64,000 bases of DNA, from positions 868,001 to 932,000 of the forward strand of contig NZ_JARRAH010000001.1 in the NCBI RefSeq assembly GCF_030553305.1. The letters run 5' to 3'. Source of the stretch: Halomarina ordinaria (lineage in GTDB: Archaea > Halobacteriota > Halobacteria > Halobacteriales > Haloarculaceae). Within the stretch, counting starts at the first letter, position 1. The number at the start of each line of letters is the position of its first letter. The position numbers and the translations under genes were made by a program. Of the stretch, positions 1-8,317 are shown piece by piece. Under the pieces are notes generated by a model. That model was not told where the DNA came from. It did not search any database and saw only the letters and a program-made list of their open reading frames with translations.

Positions 1-107
1 TGCTGGTCGTCGCCATCGACCGCTACACGGACGACCTGGACCTGGCCTCGGAGGTCGACGCCGGGGAGGACCCCGCGCCCGCCGCCCCGGACGGCGGGAA
101 CCGATAG
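1..107 (+). CDS. C-terminal end of an unidentified protein (partial)
   Basis: An open frame enters from the left edge (codons begin at base 3) and stops at TAG 105-107. The visible tail is about 34 residues: a hydrophobic start (LVVAIDRY), then an acidic, Pro/Ala-rich end typical of haloarchaeal C-termini. Codon use matches the neighbours. It lies 44 nt before the DtxR-type regulator on the same strand. Too little is visible to name a family. Confidence 0.6.
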   Translation, partial: LVVAIDRYTDDLDLASEVDAGEDPAPAAPDGGNR

Positions 108-151
108 CGGACAGGGGAACCGTTTTACCGGGGGAGAGCCGAGTATCGGCA

Positions 152-871
152 ATGCTGAGCGACGTGATGGAGGACTACCTGAAGGCCATCTACCTCCTCC
201 AGCGGGACGCGGCCACCGGCACCACGAGCGGAGACCCTCCGAGCGAGGCGCCCGTCCGCGCCGAGCGCGTCTCGACGTCCGCCATCGCCGAGCGCATGGA
301 GGTGACGCCGCCGACGGTGACGAGCATGCTCGACAAACTCGAGGAGCGCAGCCTCGTCGAGCGCGAGAAGTACAAGGGCGTGCGCCTCACCCGCGAGGGG
401 GAGACGGTCGCCATCGAGGTCATCCGTCACCACCGCCTCATCGAGGCGTACCTCGCGGAGGCGCTCGACTACGAGTGGACCGACGTCCACGAGGAGGCCG
501 ACCGCCTCGAACACCACATCAGCGAGCGCTTCGAGGCGCGCATCGCCGAGGCGCTCGGCGACCCCACCGTCGACCCCCACGGCGACCCCATCCCGGGGAC
601 CGACCTCGCGCCGCCGGAGGACGTCCCCGGCCACCGTCTCGACGAGTGCGAGGTGGGCGACCGGGTGGTCGTCCAGCGCGTCCGCCACCGCACCGACGAG
701 GAACTGCGCTACCTCGCGGAGGCGGGCGTCGCACCGGGGACGGAACTCGAAGTCGCCGAGATCGCCCCCTTCGGAATGGTGACCGTCACCGGCGAGACGG
801 GGCGACAGAGCCTCCCCGCGGAGGTGGCCCGCCAGATTCGCGTCGCGGGCGTCGCCGTCACGCGGGAGTGA
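152..871 (+). CDS. DtxR/MntR/SirR-family metal-dependent transcriptional regulator
   Basis: A 239-residue cytoplasmic DNA-binding protein that should sense Fe2+ or Mn2+ and repress uptake genes. The N-terminus begins with the family signature (MLSDVMEDYLKAIY). A winged helix follows (SAIAERMEVTPPTVTSML, about residues 48-70), then the metal-binding/dimerisation domain with the expected His/Glu cluster (VIRHHRLIEAYL, EEADRLEHHISE, about 95-135). The C-terminal ~75 residues form a FeoA/SH3-like domain. A ~20-residue Gly/Ser/Pro-rich insertion (about 21-40) sits between the first helix and the HTH. Four DtxR-like palindromes (TTAGG-N4-CCTAA) occur elsewhere in this window and are plausible targets; none is seen before this gene. 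Halobacteria carry several paralogues (Idr, SirR, TroR types) and I cannot tell which this is. Confidence 0.93.
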   Translation: MLSDVMEDYLKAIYLLQRDAATGTTSGDPPSEAPVRAERVSTSAIAERMEVTPPTVTSMLDKLEERSLVEREKYKGVRLTREGETVAIEVIRHHRLIEAYLAEALDYEWTDVHEEADRLEHHISERFEARIAEALGDPTVDPHGDPIPGTDLAPPEDVPGHRLDECEVGDRVVVQRVRHRTDEELRYLAEAGVAPGTELEVAEIAPFGMVTVTGETGRQSLPAEVARQIRVAGVAVTRE

Positions 872-920
872 CCGCCCGGTATCCGGAGGGTTTAGTCCCT
901 CGCGCGCCGTCCGGGTAGCC

Positions 921-1688
921 GTGCGAATCGAGAACAGCTTCATTCCGGTGGCGGGCGTCGGCGAGCGGACCGAGCGGCGGTTGTGGGAACGCGGCATCAC
1001 TCACTGGGACGACTTCGAGCGCGACGCCGTCGGCGAGACCACCGGCGAGCGCATCGCGGCGTTCATCGAGGACGGCCGGACCCACCTCGACGCCGGGAAC
1101 GCGCGCTACTTCGATTCGGCCTTCCCGAGCGCCCACCAGTGGCGCCTCTACGAGAACTTCCGCGAGGAGGCCTGCTTCTTCGACATCGAGACGACCGGCC
1201 TCTCGCACTCGCGCGACGACGTGACGACGGTGAGCCTCCACCGCGACGGGGAGACGCGGACGCTCGTCAACGACCCCGACCCGTTCGTCGGCGACCCGCT
1301 CACCCGCGAGGCCGTCGCGGACGCGCTCGGCGACGCCTCGCTACTGGTGACGTTCAACGGCAAGCGCTTCGACGTCCCCTTCCTCGAGACGACGTTCGAC
1401 CTCTCGCTCGACGCCCCCCACATCGACCTCATGTACCCGTGCAAGCGACTCGACCTCACGGGCGGGCTGAAGGCCGTCGAGCGCGACGTCGGCATCGAGC
1501 GCGACCGCCCGGACCTCTCGGGGTACGACGCGATTCGCCTCTGGCGGGAGTACGAACGCGGGGCGGACGAGTCGCTGGAGACGCTCGTCTCGTACAACCG
1601 CGCGGACACGGTCAACCTGCGGACGCTCATGGACCACGTCGCCGACGCGCTCCACGACCGGACGTTCGCCGAGTTCGACGCGGACTAA
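921..1688 (+). CDS. RNase H-like / YprB-type exonuclease domain protein
   Basis: 255 residues with a GTG start. The N-terminal ~75 residues hold a helix-hairpin-like region (IPVAGVGERTERRLWERG). This is followed by a DEDD-type exonuclease core: the DxE motif (CFFDIETTGLS), a mid-domain FNGKRFDVPFLE motif, and a later YNRADTVNLRTL segment carrying the last conserved Asp. This matches the YprB/ribonuclease H-like family of predicted 3'-5' exonucleases. It follows the regulator by 49 nt. Its stop overlaps the stop of the convergent gene at 1685-2059. Confidence 0.85.
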   Translation: MRIENSFIPVAGVGERTERRLWERGITHWDDFERDAVGETTGERIAAFIEDGRTHLDAGNARYFDSAFPSAHQWRLYENFREEACFFDIETTGLSHSRDDVTTVSLHRDGETRTLVNDPDPFVGDPLTREAVADALGDASLLVTFNGKRFDVPFLETTFDLSLDAPHIDLMYPCKRLDLTGGLKAVERDVGIERDRPDLSGYDAIRLWREYERGADESLETLVSYNRADTVNLRTLMDHVADALHDRTFAEFDAD

Positions 1689-2059
1689 CAGCGCGGACGG
1701 AGGCCCTCGTCGGCCGGCGAGACGTCCACGATGTCGATGGTACCGACGGTGAGCGCGTCGGGGACGTACTCGTTCGTCCCCGGGAGGTGCGCTCCCGTGG
1801 GGTCGAGCCGCGTCGAGACGAGCACCTGCGGCGTCCCGTAGAGGCTGTGTTCTTGCGGGAAGACCGCGACGGCGTGGCGCTCGCAGCGGTGGAAGAGCGG
1901 CGACCAGACGCCGTCGACGCGCTCGACTTCGAGCTGGATGACGTCGCCGGCGCGCAGACAGCAGGGCTCGTCGTGGAAGCTACAGGTCGCTCGGTCCGGC
2001 CGGCCGTCGCAGCCGACGAACCGGCCGGTCAGGTCCCGACAGAGCGTGTTACGCAACAT
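1685..2059 (-). CDS. conserved haloarchaeal Cys-rich protein of unknown function
   Basis: 124 residues. The longer frame to 2338 is a shadow of cutA, so the ATG at 2059 (MLRNTLCRDL) is preferred. Seven Cys, six of them in the first 70 residues, plus HDEPCC and FHRCERH elements suggest a metal-binding fold. The second half is beta-rich without charged repeats. No family recognised. The gene converges on the exonuclease gene with stop codons overlapping, and an AT-rich stretch (about 2098-2140) precedes its promoter region. Confidence 0.7.
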   Translation of the reverse strand: MLRNTLCRDLTGRFVGCDGRPDRATCSFHDEPCCLRAGDVIQLEVERVDGVWSPLFHRCERHAVAVFPQEHSLYGTPQVLVSTRLDPTGAHLPGTNEYVPDALTVGTIDIVDVSPADEGLRPRC

Positions 2060-2151
2060 CCCCCCTCCCGCGAGTCGATTCGCCGCGACGACTGCCCATA
2101 CACCGACACACCCACTGACGATAATAAACCCCGTGAAACCGGAGACTCCAC

Positions 2152-2454
2152 CTACCGGACGCTCTCCGTGCGCCAGGCGGCGAAGGCGTCGAGTTCGGCC
2201 GCCTCGTCGAAGCGCTCGACGCACGGCACCTCGTAGGGGTGGAGGTCGACCACGCGGGCTTCGAGGGCGTCGTAGCGCTCTGTGGTGGTCTTCGCCAGCA
2301 GTATCACCTCCTCGTCGCGGACGACGTCGCCTCGCCACCGGTAGGTCGACGAGCAGGGGACGGCGTTGACGCAGGCGGCGAGGCCCTCCTCGACGAGCGC
2401 GCTCGCGATGGCCTCGGCGGCGTCCGTCGGGGCGGTGACGTAGACCGTCGGCAC
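2152..2454 (-). CDS. cutA: CutA1 divalent-cation tolerance protein
   Basis: 100 residues, GTG start. The whole protein follows the CutA1 fold: N-terminal VTAPTDAAEAIASALVEE, then ACVNAVP, the Tyr-Arg-Trp segment STYRWRGDV, EVILLAKTT and the characteristic HPYEVPCVE near the C-terminus. CutA1 proteins are small trimers linked to divalent metal tolerance; the biochemical role is poorly defined. It starts 1 nt after the stop of the upstream HEWD-family gene, so the two are almost certainly co-transcribed. Confidence 0.93.
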   Translation of the reverse strand: MPTVYVTAPTDAAEAIASALVEEGLAACVNAVPCSSTYRWRGDVVRDEEVILLAKTTTERYDALEARVVDLHPYEVPCVERFDEAAELDAFAAWRTESVR

Positions 2455-2455
2455 G

Positions 2456-2620
2456 TCACTCCCCGAACGGGTTGTACGTCCCGTTGATGTCCCACTCGTG
2501 GAGGCAGTGCGGGTCCCCTGCCGCCTCGTCGATGGTCCAGTTCTCCCCGTCGGCGTCCCAGACGTCGTGTCGGCCGCAGCGCTCGCAGGTCCGTTCCGTC
2601 GGCGGAATGATGGTCGCCAT
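2456..2620 (-). CDS. HEWD-family small zinc-ribbon-like protein
   Basis: 54 residues from the ATG at 2620; an in-frame upstream ATG at 2650 is less likely. One CxxC pair (CERCGRH) lies near the N-terminus and a third Cys follows. The C-terminus carries the haloarchaeal HEWDINGTYNPF motif that gives the family its name. Function unknown. It is the promoter-proximal gene of a pair with cutA and diverges from the methyltransferase gene at 2712. Confidence 0.8.
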   Translation of the reverse strand: MATIIPPTERTCERCGRHDVWDADGENWTIDEAAGDPHCLHEWDINGTYNPFGE

Positions 2621-2711
2621 ACCCGAGGGATGGCCGCCCAGCGCTATCAATCCCGCGTCGACGCGCGGCCGCGGCGAACGGAGTTATATCGGCCCGCCAC
2701 ACAGAGTCAGT

Positions 2712-3272
2712 ATGGGCTTTCACACCTTCGACGTGGGGCGGGCCGACAACCTCGAGGACCCCGAGCGGTACCAGTACCTCTCGCTCGACGAGTTGCTCGC
2801 CCTGTTCGACCCGGAGGCCGACCAGACCGTCGCCGACCTCGGCAGCGGGACGGGTTTCTACACCGACGACGTCGCCCCCCACGTCGGGACGCTCTACGCC
2901 GTCGACGTCCAGGAGGCGATGCACGAGTACTACCGCGAGAAGGGCGCCCCGCACAACGTGACGTTCGTGGTCGCCGACGTCGAGGACCTGCCGTTCGAGG
3001 ACGACGAACTGGACGGGGCGTACTCGACGATGACCTACCACGAGTTCGCGAGCGAGGCGGCGCTCGCCGAACTCGCGCGTACGATCACCCCCGGCGGCCT
3101 CCTCGGGGTCGCCGACTGGTCGGCGTCCGGCGCGGGCGAGGAGGGACCGCCGACCGACGAGCGGTTCTCGCTCGCGACGGCGATGCGCCAGCTCACCGAC
3201 GCCGGCTTCACCGTCGAGTACGGCAGCGAGCGCCGCGAGACGTTCGTCCTCCGGGCGCGACGGGACACCTGA
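2712..3272 (+). CDS. class I SAM-dependent methyltransferase
   Basis: 186 residues. Motif I is clear (VADLGSGTGFYTDD, about residues 38-51), followed by an acidic end of beta-2 (YAVDVQEAM) and motif IV (DGAYSTMTYHEF), as in UbiE/COQ5-like and methyltransferase-11 proteins. Substrate not predictable. The ATG at 2712 is supported by a TATA-like GTTATAT about 25 nt upstream (2682-2688), which fits a leaderless mRNA. An in-frame extension to 2472 would run through the HEWD gene and is rejected. Confidence 0.9.
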   Translation: MGFHTFDVGRADNLEDPERYQYLSLDELLALFDPEADQTVADLGSGTGFYTDDVAPHVGTLYAVDVQEAMHEYYREKGAPHNVTFVVADVEDLPFEDDELDGAYSTMTYHEFASEAALAELARTITPGGLLGVADWSASGAGEEGPPTDERFSLATAMRQLTDAGFTVEYGSERRETFVLRARRDT

Positions 3273-3375
3273 GCGCGCGCTCCGCTCGTCCCTCCTCCGA
3301 ACGTCCCTCTCCTCGAACGCGACGCCCGGCGCTGCCGCTCTCGGGTCGGCGTCGAAAGAACGGGGGGAGTTCAGG

Positions 3376-3774
3376 TCAGAACTGGCCGCCGTGGACGTCG
3401 ATGTCGGCGTGGAGTTCCTCGCGGAGCGCCGAGTGGACGTGACAGATGCCCTCCGCGCGCTCGACGATGGCGTCGAAGGTCTCGTCGTCGAGGTCGGCCT
3501 CGACGTGCATCTCGAAGCGGATGGCGGTGAGGTCGTCGTCGTCGTCGAGGTCGGCCTCCGACTCGACGGTTATCTTGCCCAGGTCGTCGTGGCCCTCCTG
3601 CTGGCCGCCGACGCGGAACGCCGGGATGAAACACGAGGCGTAGTCGGCGACGAGCACGGCGTTGGGGTCCGGGCCGTCGCCGCCCGTGGCGTCGATGGTG
3701 AGTTCGTAGTCGCCGGCGCGACTGACGGTCGTGTAGCCCTCCTCTGACGTACTGGTGGTGGAGATGTCCGCCAT
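3376..3774 (-). CDS. OsmC family peroxiredoxin-like protein
   Basis: 132 residues from the ATG at 3774 (MADISTTSTSEEGY). OsmC/Ohr-type proteins reduce organic hydroperoxides with two Cys; both are present (ADYASCFIPAF about residue 50; EGICHVHSALRE near 110). An acidic loop (DLDDDDDLT) separates the strands, as expected for a halophilic enzyme. Single-gene unit between a methyltransferase and a UPF0173 hydrolase. Start chosen because the upstream part of the open frame is Arg-rich and unlike the family. Confidence 0.9.
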   Translation of the reverse strand: MADISTTSTSEEGYTTVSRAGDYELTIDATGGDGPDPNAVLVADYASCFIPAFRVGGQQEGHDDLGKITVESEADLDDDDDLTAIRFEMHVEADLDDETFDAIVERAEGICHVHSALREELHADIDVHGGQF

Positions 3775-3867
3775 TGCGTCTCGTGGCTCGGTGCGAGCGG
3801 ACAAAAAGGTGCGTCGTTCGTGTCCGCGCGTCGACGTCACGGTCGGACGTCGAGCGCGCCGGCCGAC

Positions 3868-4584
3868 TCACTCCAGCGTGAACGTCTCGTCGCCCTCCAG
3901 GACGACGACCTCCGCGGAACTCCCGGTCGCTCTCACCTCGCGCGCGAAGTCCTCGGGGTCCTGCTCGATGGGCGGGAAGGTGTCGTAGTGCATCGGGAGG
4001 GCGTAGTCGACGTCGAGCCAGTCGACGGCGATGGCGGCCTGCCACGGTCCCATCGTGAAGTGGTCGCCGATGGGGAGCGCGGCGGCGTCCGGTTCGAGGT
4101 ACGGCCCGACGACCTCGCGCATCTCGGTCATGAGGCCGGTGTCGCCGGCGTGGTAGAACGTCGTCGACTCCTCGTCCGACACCTGCGTCGGCTTCGTGTC
4201 GCTGACGACGTAACCAGCGGGCATGCCGACGTCGTACTCGTAGCCGGTGTTGGTCCCGTTGGTGTGGTCGGCGCGGTGCATCGTCACGTAGGCGTCGCCG
4301 AGTTCGACGGTCCCGCCGAGGTTCATGCCGATGGTCTCCTCGTGGCCGAACTCGTCGCTCACGAAGGCGGTGAGTTCGGGCGTCCCGACGACGGTCGCGT
4401 CGGGGAACTCGCCCGCGTGGGCGATGTGGTCGGCGTGGGCGTGGGTGAGCAGGAGGTAGTCCGGCGACTCCACGTCCGCGGGGTCGAGGTCGGTCTTCGG
4501 GTTGTCGAAGAAGGGGTCGACGAGCAGCGTCGTCCCGTCGACGTCGACGTACCAGGTGGAATGGCCGTGCCAGGTTAGCTCCAT
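3868..4584 (-). CDS. UPF0173 metal-dependent hydrolase (metallo-beta-lactamase fold)
   Basis: 238 residues. It begins [11 protein letters not shown], the usual UPF0173 start. The metal-binding HxHxDH motif is intact ([10 protein letters not shown], about residues 53-62), followed by later conserved His/Asp (YHAGDTGL, about 151-158; [10 protein letters not shown] near 205). These proteins resemble the RNase Z/UlaG group; the substrate is unknown. The ATG at 4584 is preferred over 4611 because MELTWHGH aligns with the family N-terminus. Confidence 0.92.
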   Translation of the reverse strand: MELTWHGHSTWYVDVDGTTLLVDPFFDNPKTDLDPADVESPDYLLLTHAHADHIAHAGEFPDATVVGTPELTAFVSDEFGHEETIGMNLGGTVELGDAYVTMHRADHTNGTNTGYEYDVGMPAGYVVSDTKPTQVSDEESTTFYHAGDTGLMTEMREVVGPYLEPDAAALPIGDHFTMGPWQAAIAVDWLDVDYALPMHYDTFPPIEQDPEDFAREVRATGSSAEVVVLEGDETFTLE

Positions 4585-4700
4585 GACGGGCGGGACATCG
4601 CCCGAGAGCAACTTAACGGTACGCGTCGCGGGCGTCGCTGCCCGGAACGGGGCCGGTACGAGTCCGAAGGGTTAACGCCTCGCGCCCGGATGAGTGGGCC

Positions 4701-5471
4701 ATGCGATACGTTCGCTTCCGTGACGCCGCGGGGAACGTCCGCCGCGGCGAGTGGACGGGCACCGCGGGCGAGGAGATACTGGCACGCGAACACTACGGCG
4801 GCCGACTCACCTTCGGCGACGAGACGTTCGACGCGAGCGAGGTGGACGTCCTCCCGCCCTGTGAGCCGAGCAAGATCGTCTGCATCGGTCGGAACTACGC
4901 CGACCACGCCGCGGAGCGGAACGCGGAGGTCCCCGACCGGCCCATGTTGTTCCTCAAACCGCCGAACACCGTCGCCGCGCACGACGAGCGCATCACGCTC
5001 CCGGCGGGCAAAGAGCGCGTCGAGCACGAGGCCGAACTCGCCGTCGTCATCGCCGACCGGTGCCGGAACGTGGACGCCGAGAACGCGATGGACGTGGTCG
5101 CCGGCTTCACCTGTCTCAACGACATCTCGAACCGCGACGACCAGGACCGCGAGCAGAACTGGGTGCGCGGGAAGGCCTTCGACCAGGCCGCCCCGATGGG
5201 ACCCGTCGTCGCCAAACCCGAACGCGTCCCCGAGGACGCCCACGTCCGCCTCCGGGTCAACGGCGAACTCCGACAGGACGGCACGCGCGACCAGTTCATC
5301 TTCTCCATCCCGGAACTCGTCGAGGAGATAACGCGGTACATGACGCTCGTGCCCGGCGACGTCATCTCGACGGGGACGCCCGCCGGCGTCGGACCGCTGG
5401 CCGACGGCGATACCGTCGAGGTGGACGTCGAGGGCGTCGGCACGCTCCGGAACGAGATTCACGCCCCCTGA
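4701..5471 (+). CDS. fumarylacetoacetate hydrolase (FAH) family protein
   Basis: 256 residues. The core carries CIGRNYADHAAE, LFLKPPNT, the metal-binding Glu region (VEHEAELAVVIA) and the downstream Asp-rich CLNDISNRDDQ, all typical of FAH/HpcE-type Mg-dependent C-C hydrolases and decarboxylases. GDVISTGTPAGVGPL near the end is the family signature. The likely role is hydrolysis of an acylpyruvate or catechol-derived keto acid; substrate not inferable. Monocistronic by context. Confidence 0.92.
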   Translation: MRYVRFRDAAGNVRRGEWTGTAGEEILAREHYGGRLTFGDETFDASEVDVLPPCEPSKIVCIGRNYADHAAERNAEVPDRPMLFLKPPNTVAAHDERITLPAGKERVEHEAELAVVIADRCRNVDAENAMDVVAGFTCLNDISNRDDQDREQNWVRGKAFDQAAPMGPVVAKPERVPEDAHVRLRVNGELRQDGTRDQFIFSIPELVEEITRYMTLVPGDVISTGTPAGVGPLADGDTVEVDVEGVGTLRNEIHAP

Positions 5472-5615
5472 CGTAACCATCGAGGAACCCCTCGACCTCC
5501 CCGACGAGGCGGGCCGGCGCGTCGACGAACCCGGGGTCCGGCAGGTCGTCCATACCCCGACGTCGCCGTGGTCGGGCGTAAGACTGCGCCCGGGGACAGG
5601 TGGCAAGCCATAAGT

Positions 5616-5629
5616 TTAGGTCTGCCTAA
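5616..5629. promoter_or_regulatory. candidate iron box (TTAGG-N4-CCTAA)
   Basis: TTAGGTCTGCCTAA, a 5-4-5 inverted repeat, lies 9 nt before the ATG at 5639 and just downstream of a TATA-like CATAAGTTTA (5609-5617). An operator here would cover the transcription start of a leaderless mRNA and block RNA polymerase. Half-sites match those known for DtxR/IdeR repressors. The same motif recurs at 44165, 50399 and 51625. Confidence 0.75.
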
Positions 5630-5638
5630 TCCGCGTGT

Positions 5639-6157
5639 ATGAAGCTGACGCGCCGGGACGCGCTGGTCGCGCTCGCGAGCCTCGGCGTCGCGGGCGGCGG
5701 CGTCGCCCACCTCGCGCGCGAGGGGGACCGAGCAGCGGCGGACGAGGGAGGTGTCGAGGCGCTCGGGACGCTCGTCGCCGCGGCGGAGGTCCTCTACCCG
5801 AGCGACGTCGAGGGTATCGAGTCGTTCGTCGAGTCCTACTCGCTGGGGCGCGTCGAGGACCGCGAGGCGTACCGCGAGGGCCTCGACGACGCCCTCTCCG
5901 AGGTCGAGGCCGCCGCCCGGTCGTGGTACGACGACTCGTTCGCCGCCCTCGACCGCGAGACGCGCGACGCGCTGTTGCGCGAACTGGGCGCGGACGTGGC
6001 CGACGCCGTCCCCGACGGCTCGCGCGCCGAGCGCGTGCGCTACTACGTCGTCGACGAACTGCTCTACGCGTTCTACGCCTCGCCGACGGGCGCGGAACTC
6101 GCCGGCAACGAGAACCCGGTCGGCCACCCGGGCGGGACGGAGGCCTACCAGGCGTGA
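5639..6157 (+). CDS. gluconate 2-dehydrogenase subunit 3-like protein, Tat-exported
   Basis: 172 residues. The N-terminus is a Tat signal (TRRDALVALASLGVAGG). The rest is helical and matches the subunit-3 family that accompanies membrane or periplasmic GMC dehydrogenases: VLYPSDVEGIESFVESY, then SFAALDRETRDALLREL and a C-terminal YYVVDELLYAFYASPTG. The partner is the overlapping downstream GMC oxidoreductase (GTGA overlap). The subunit probably carries the catalytic partner through the Tat pathway, since the GMC protein has no signal of its own. A candidate iron operator precedes it. Confidence 0.88.
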   Translation: MKLTRRDALVALASLGVAGGGVAHLAREGDRAAADEGGVEALGTLVAAAEVLYPSDVEGIESFVESYSLGRVEDREAYREGLDDALSEVEAAARSWYDDSFAALDRETRDALLRELGADVADAVPDGSRAERVRYYVVDELLYAFYASPTGAELAGNENPVGHPGGTEAYQA

Positions 6158-7752
6158 CCGACGTCTGTATCGTCGGCTCCGGTCCGGCGGGCGCGCTCGT
6201 CGCCCACCGCCTGGCGACGCGCGACCGGGACGTGACGGTCCTCGAAGCAGGGCCACGCTTCGACCCCGACGCCCGACTCGAGCGTATGGAGGAGGCCATC
6301 CGCCCCGGTCACGACGCGCTGTCGGTGTGGGACATGGGCGGGGACCGCGACGCCTTCAGCGCGCCCGAGCGGTTCTACCCGCTGAACAGCACGCGCGTGA
6401 AGGGTATCGGCGGCTCCTCGCTCCACTGGCAGGGGATGGTGATGCGACTCCACGAGTCCGACTTCGACGGGAGCGAGGACGTCGCCTGGCCCATCTCCTA
6501 CGCAGACCTCAGGCCGTACTACGCCGCCGCCGAGGCGGAACTCGGCGTGGCGGGCGCGAGCGACAACCCGTTCGGCCCGCCGCGAGAGGAGTCCCACCCG
6601 ATGCCCGCCTTCCCGCCCTCCGAGACGGACGCCCTGTTCGCCGAGGCGTGCGAGACCCTCGGCATCGCCACCCACTCGGTCGGCAACGCCCGCAACTCCG
6701 AGCAGTACGACGACCGCTCGGCGTGCGTCGGCTACGGGACCTGTAAACCGGTCTGTCCCTCCGGGGCGAAGTACACCGCCGAGCGCCACGTCGAGGCCGC
6801 CGAGGAGGCTGGGGCGACCGTCCTCGCGGAGGCGCCCGTCCAGCGCCTCGAGACCGACGCCTCGGGCGAGCGCGTCACCCGCGCCGTCTACGTGCGAGAG
6901 GGCGAGGAGCGGACCGTCGAGGCGCGACAGTTCGTCGTCGCGGCGGGCGGCGTCGAGACGCCCCGCCTCCTCCTGCTCTCCGCGTCGGAGGCATACCCCG
7001 ATGGCCTGGCCAACTCCTCGGGCCTCGTGGGGCGGTTCTTCAACGACCACCTGTTCGCGGGGATGGGCGGGCGCCTCGACCGGGCGGTGAGCGAGAACGA
7101 CATCGGCTTTCTCACCGCCGAGTCCCACCAGTTCTACGACGACCCCGGCGCCGAGACGCGGGGGATACCCGGCAGCGACGCCGACCTCGGCCCCATCAAA
7201 CTGGAGTTCCTCAACTACGCCGGCCCCTCGACGACGGGCGCGCCGTCGCCGGTCCGCATCGCGCTCGACGGCGACGACTGGGGCGACGCCCTGCTCTCGC
7301 GCATCCGCCGGGAGTACGGCTCGAACGTCGCCCTCGGCGCGCTCGTCGGCCAGCGAGCGCGCGAGGAGAACCGGGTGACGCTCGACCCCGAGCGGACCGA
7401 CGACCACGGCAACCCCGTCCCGCGAGTCGAGTGGTCGGTGGGCGAGCGCGCCCGGCGGACGCTCGCCCGTGCCAACGAGATTCAACGCGCCGTCATGGAC
7501 GAACTCGGCGCCGAGGTGACGTGGGAGGTCGGTCCCGAGAACACCGGCCCCGCGGCCCACCACATGGGGACGACCCGGATGGGGTCGGACCCCGAGGGGA
7601 GCGTCGTCGACGCCCGCCTGCGGACCCACGACGTGGCGAACCTCACCGTCGCCTCCAGCAGCGTCTTCCCGACCGGCGGCGCGGTGAACCCGACGCTCAC
7701 CATCGCCGCGCTCGCGCTGAAGGTGGCCGACCACGTCGACGAGGACCTCTGA
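6154..7752 (+). CDS. GMC family FAD-dependent oxidoreductase
   Basis: 532 residues, GTG start overlapping the previous stop by 4 nt. N-terminal Rossmann FAD motif (VCIVGSGPAGALVAHRL), GMC signature region (GIGGSSLHWQGMV, about residue 87), a Cys-containing GYGTCKPVCPSGAKY segment typical of gluconate/2-keto-gluconate dehydrogenase large subunits, and the C-terminal GMC_oxred_C ending GGAVNPTLTIAALA. Catalyses oxidation of a sugar, alcohol or sugar acid; substrate not predictable. Works with the subunit-3 protein encoded immediately upstream; both sit behind a candidate iron box. Confidence 0.92.
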   Translation: MTDVCIVGSGPAGALVAHRLATRDRDVTVLEAGPRFDPDARLERMEEAIRPGHDALSVWDMGGDRDAFSAPERFYPLNSTRVKGIGGSSLHWQGMVMRLHESDFDGSEDVAWPISYADLRPYYAAAEAELGVAGASDNPFGPPREESHPMPAFPPSETDALFAEACETLGIATHSVGNARNSEQYDDRSACVGYGTCKPVCPSGAKYTAERHVEAAEEAGATVLAEAPVQRLETDASGERVTRAVYVREGEERTVEARQFVVAAGGVETPRLLLLSASEAYPDGLANSSGLVGRFFNDHLFAGMGGRLDRAVSENDIGFLTAESHQFYDDPGAETRGIPGSDADLGPIKLEFLNYAGPSTTGAPSPVRIALDGDDWGDALLSRIRREYGSNVALGALVGQRAREENRVTLDPERTDDHGNPVPRVEWSVGERARRTLARANEIQRAVMDELGAEVTWEVGPENTGPAAHHMGTTRMGSDPEGSVVDARLRTHDVANLTVASSSVFPTGGAVNPTLTIAALALKVADHVDEDL

Positions 7753-7753
7753 C

Positions 7754-8212
7754 TCAGAACGGGAGGCCGCCGGCGAGCAGGCCGGCGACGACGAGCAGGC
7801 CGAGGGCGACGGCGGACCCCGCCTGCCAGAACGGTTTCGCGTCGTTCGCGGGTGTGCGGACCTTCGACCGGCCGAGGCCCCGGCGCATCCGCCCCGCCCC
7901 TATCTCGACGAGCGCGGCGAGCGCGAGCCACAGCGCGACCATCGTGAGCACGAGGTGCCCCCGGCCGCTGCCGAACAGCGACTCGACGGTGTAGCCCGTG
8001 CCGGCCATGTGGCCGCCCGAGAGCAACAGCGCGACGGCGCTGACGCGCGAGACGGTCGTCAGGCGGTCGGTGAGGTACGACAGGGGTTCCGGGCGGACGT
8101 CCCCGCGCTCCGCGAGCGGGAGGACGCTCACGGTGACGAAGAGGACGGCGCCGGTCCAGAGGCCGGCGAACAGGAGGTGGACCACGTACGCGACGGTGTC
8201 GACGGCGGACAT
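7754..8212 (-). CDS. CopD-like four-helix membrane protein
   Basis: 152 residues from the ATG at 8212. Four predicted membrane helices: AYVVHLLFAGLWTGAVLF, VSAVALLLSGGHMAG, LVLTMVALWLALAALVEIG and AVALGLLVVAGLLAG. The first helix contains His plus an aromatic/Gly-rich WTG, as in CopD/DUF4149-like proteins. Function unknown. Converges on the GMC gene with 1 nt between stop codons. The much longer open frame reaching 9376 is the antisense of hisC. Confidence 0.8.
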   Translation of the reverse strand: MSAVDTVAYVVHLLFAGLWTGAVLFVTVSVLPLAERGDVRPEPLSYLTDRLTTVSRVSAVALLLSGGHMAGTGYTVESLFGSGRGHLVLTMVALWLALAALVEIGAGRMRRGLGRSKVRTPANDAKPFWQAGSAVALGLLVVAGLLAGGLPF

Positions 8213-8317
8213 ATCGGAATCGAAGGACGGGGGCGGGAAGAACGGTTCGGAACGCGCCCGTGAGCCGGGGCGACACGGCTTGCGCACGCTTAAGGCGCCG
8301 CGTCCGCAGGTTCCCGT

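Noticed and set aside
5362-5553. 63-residue minus-strand frame starting MDDLPDPGFVDAPARL
   Set aside because: The start looks natural, but after ~30 residues it becomes Arg-rich and runs antisense through the end of the FAH-family gene.
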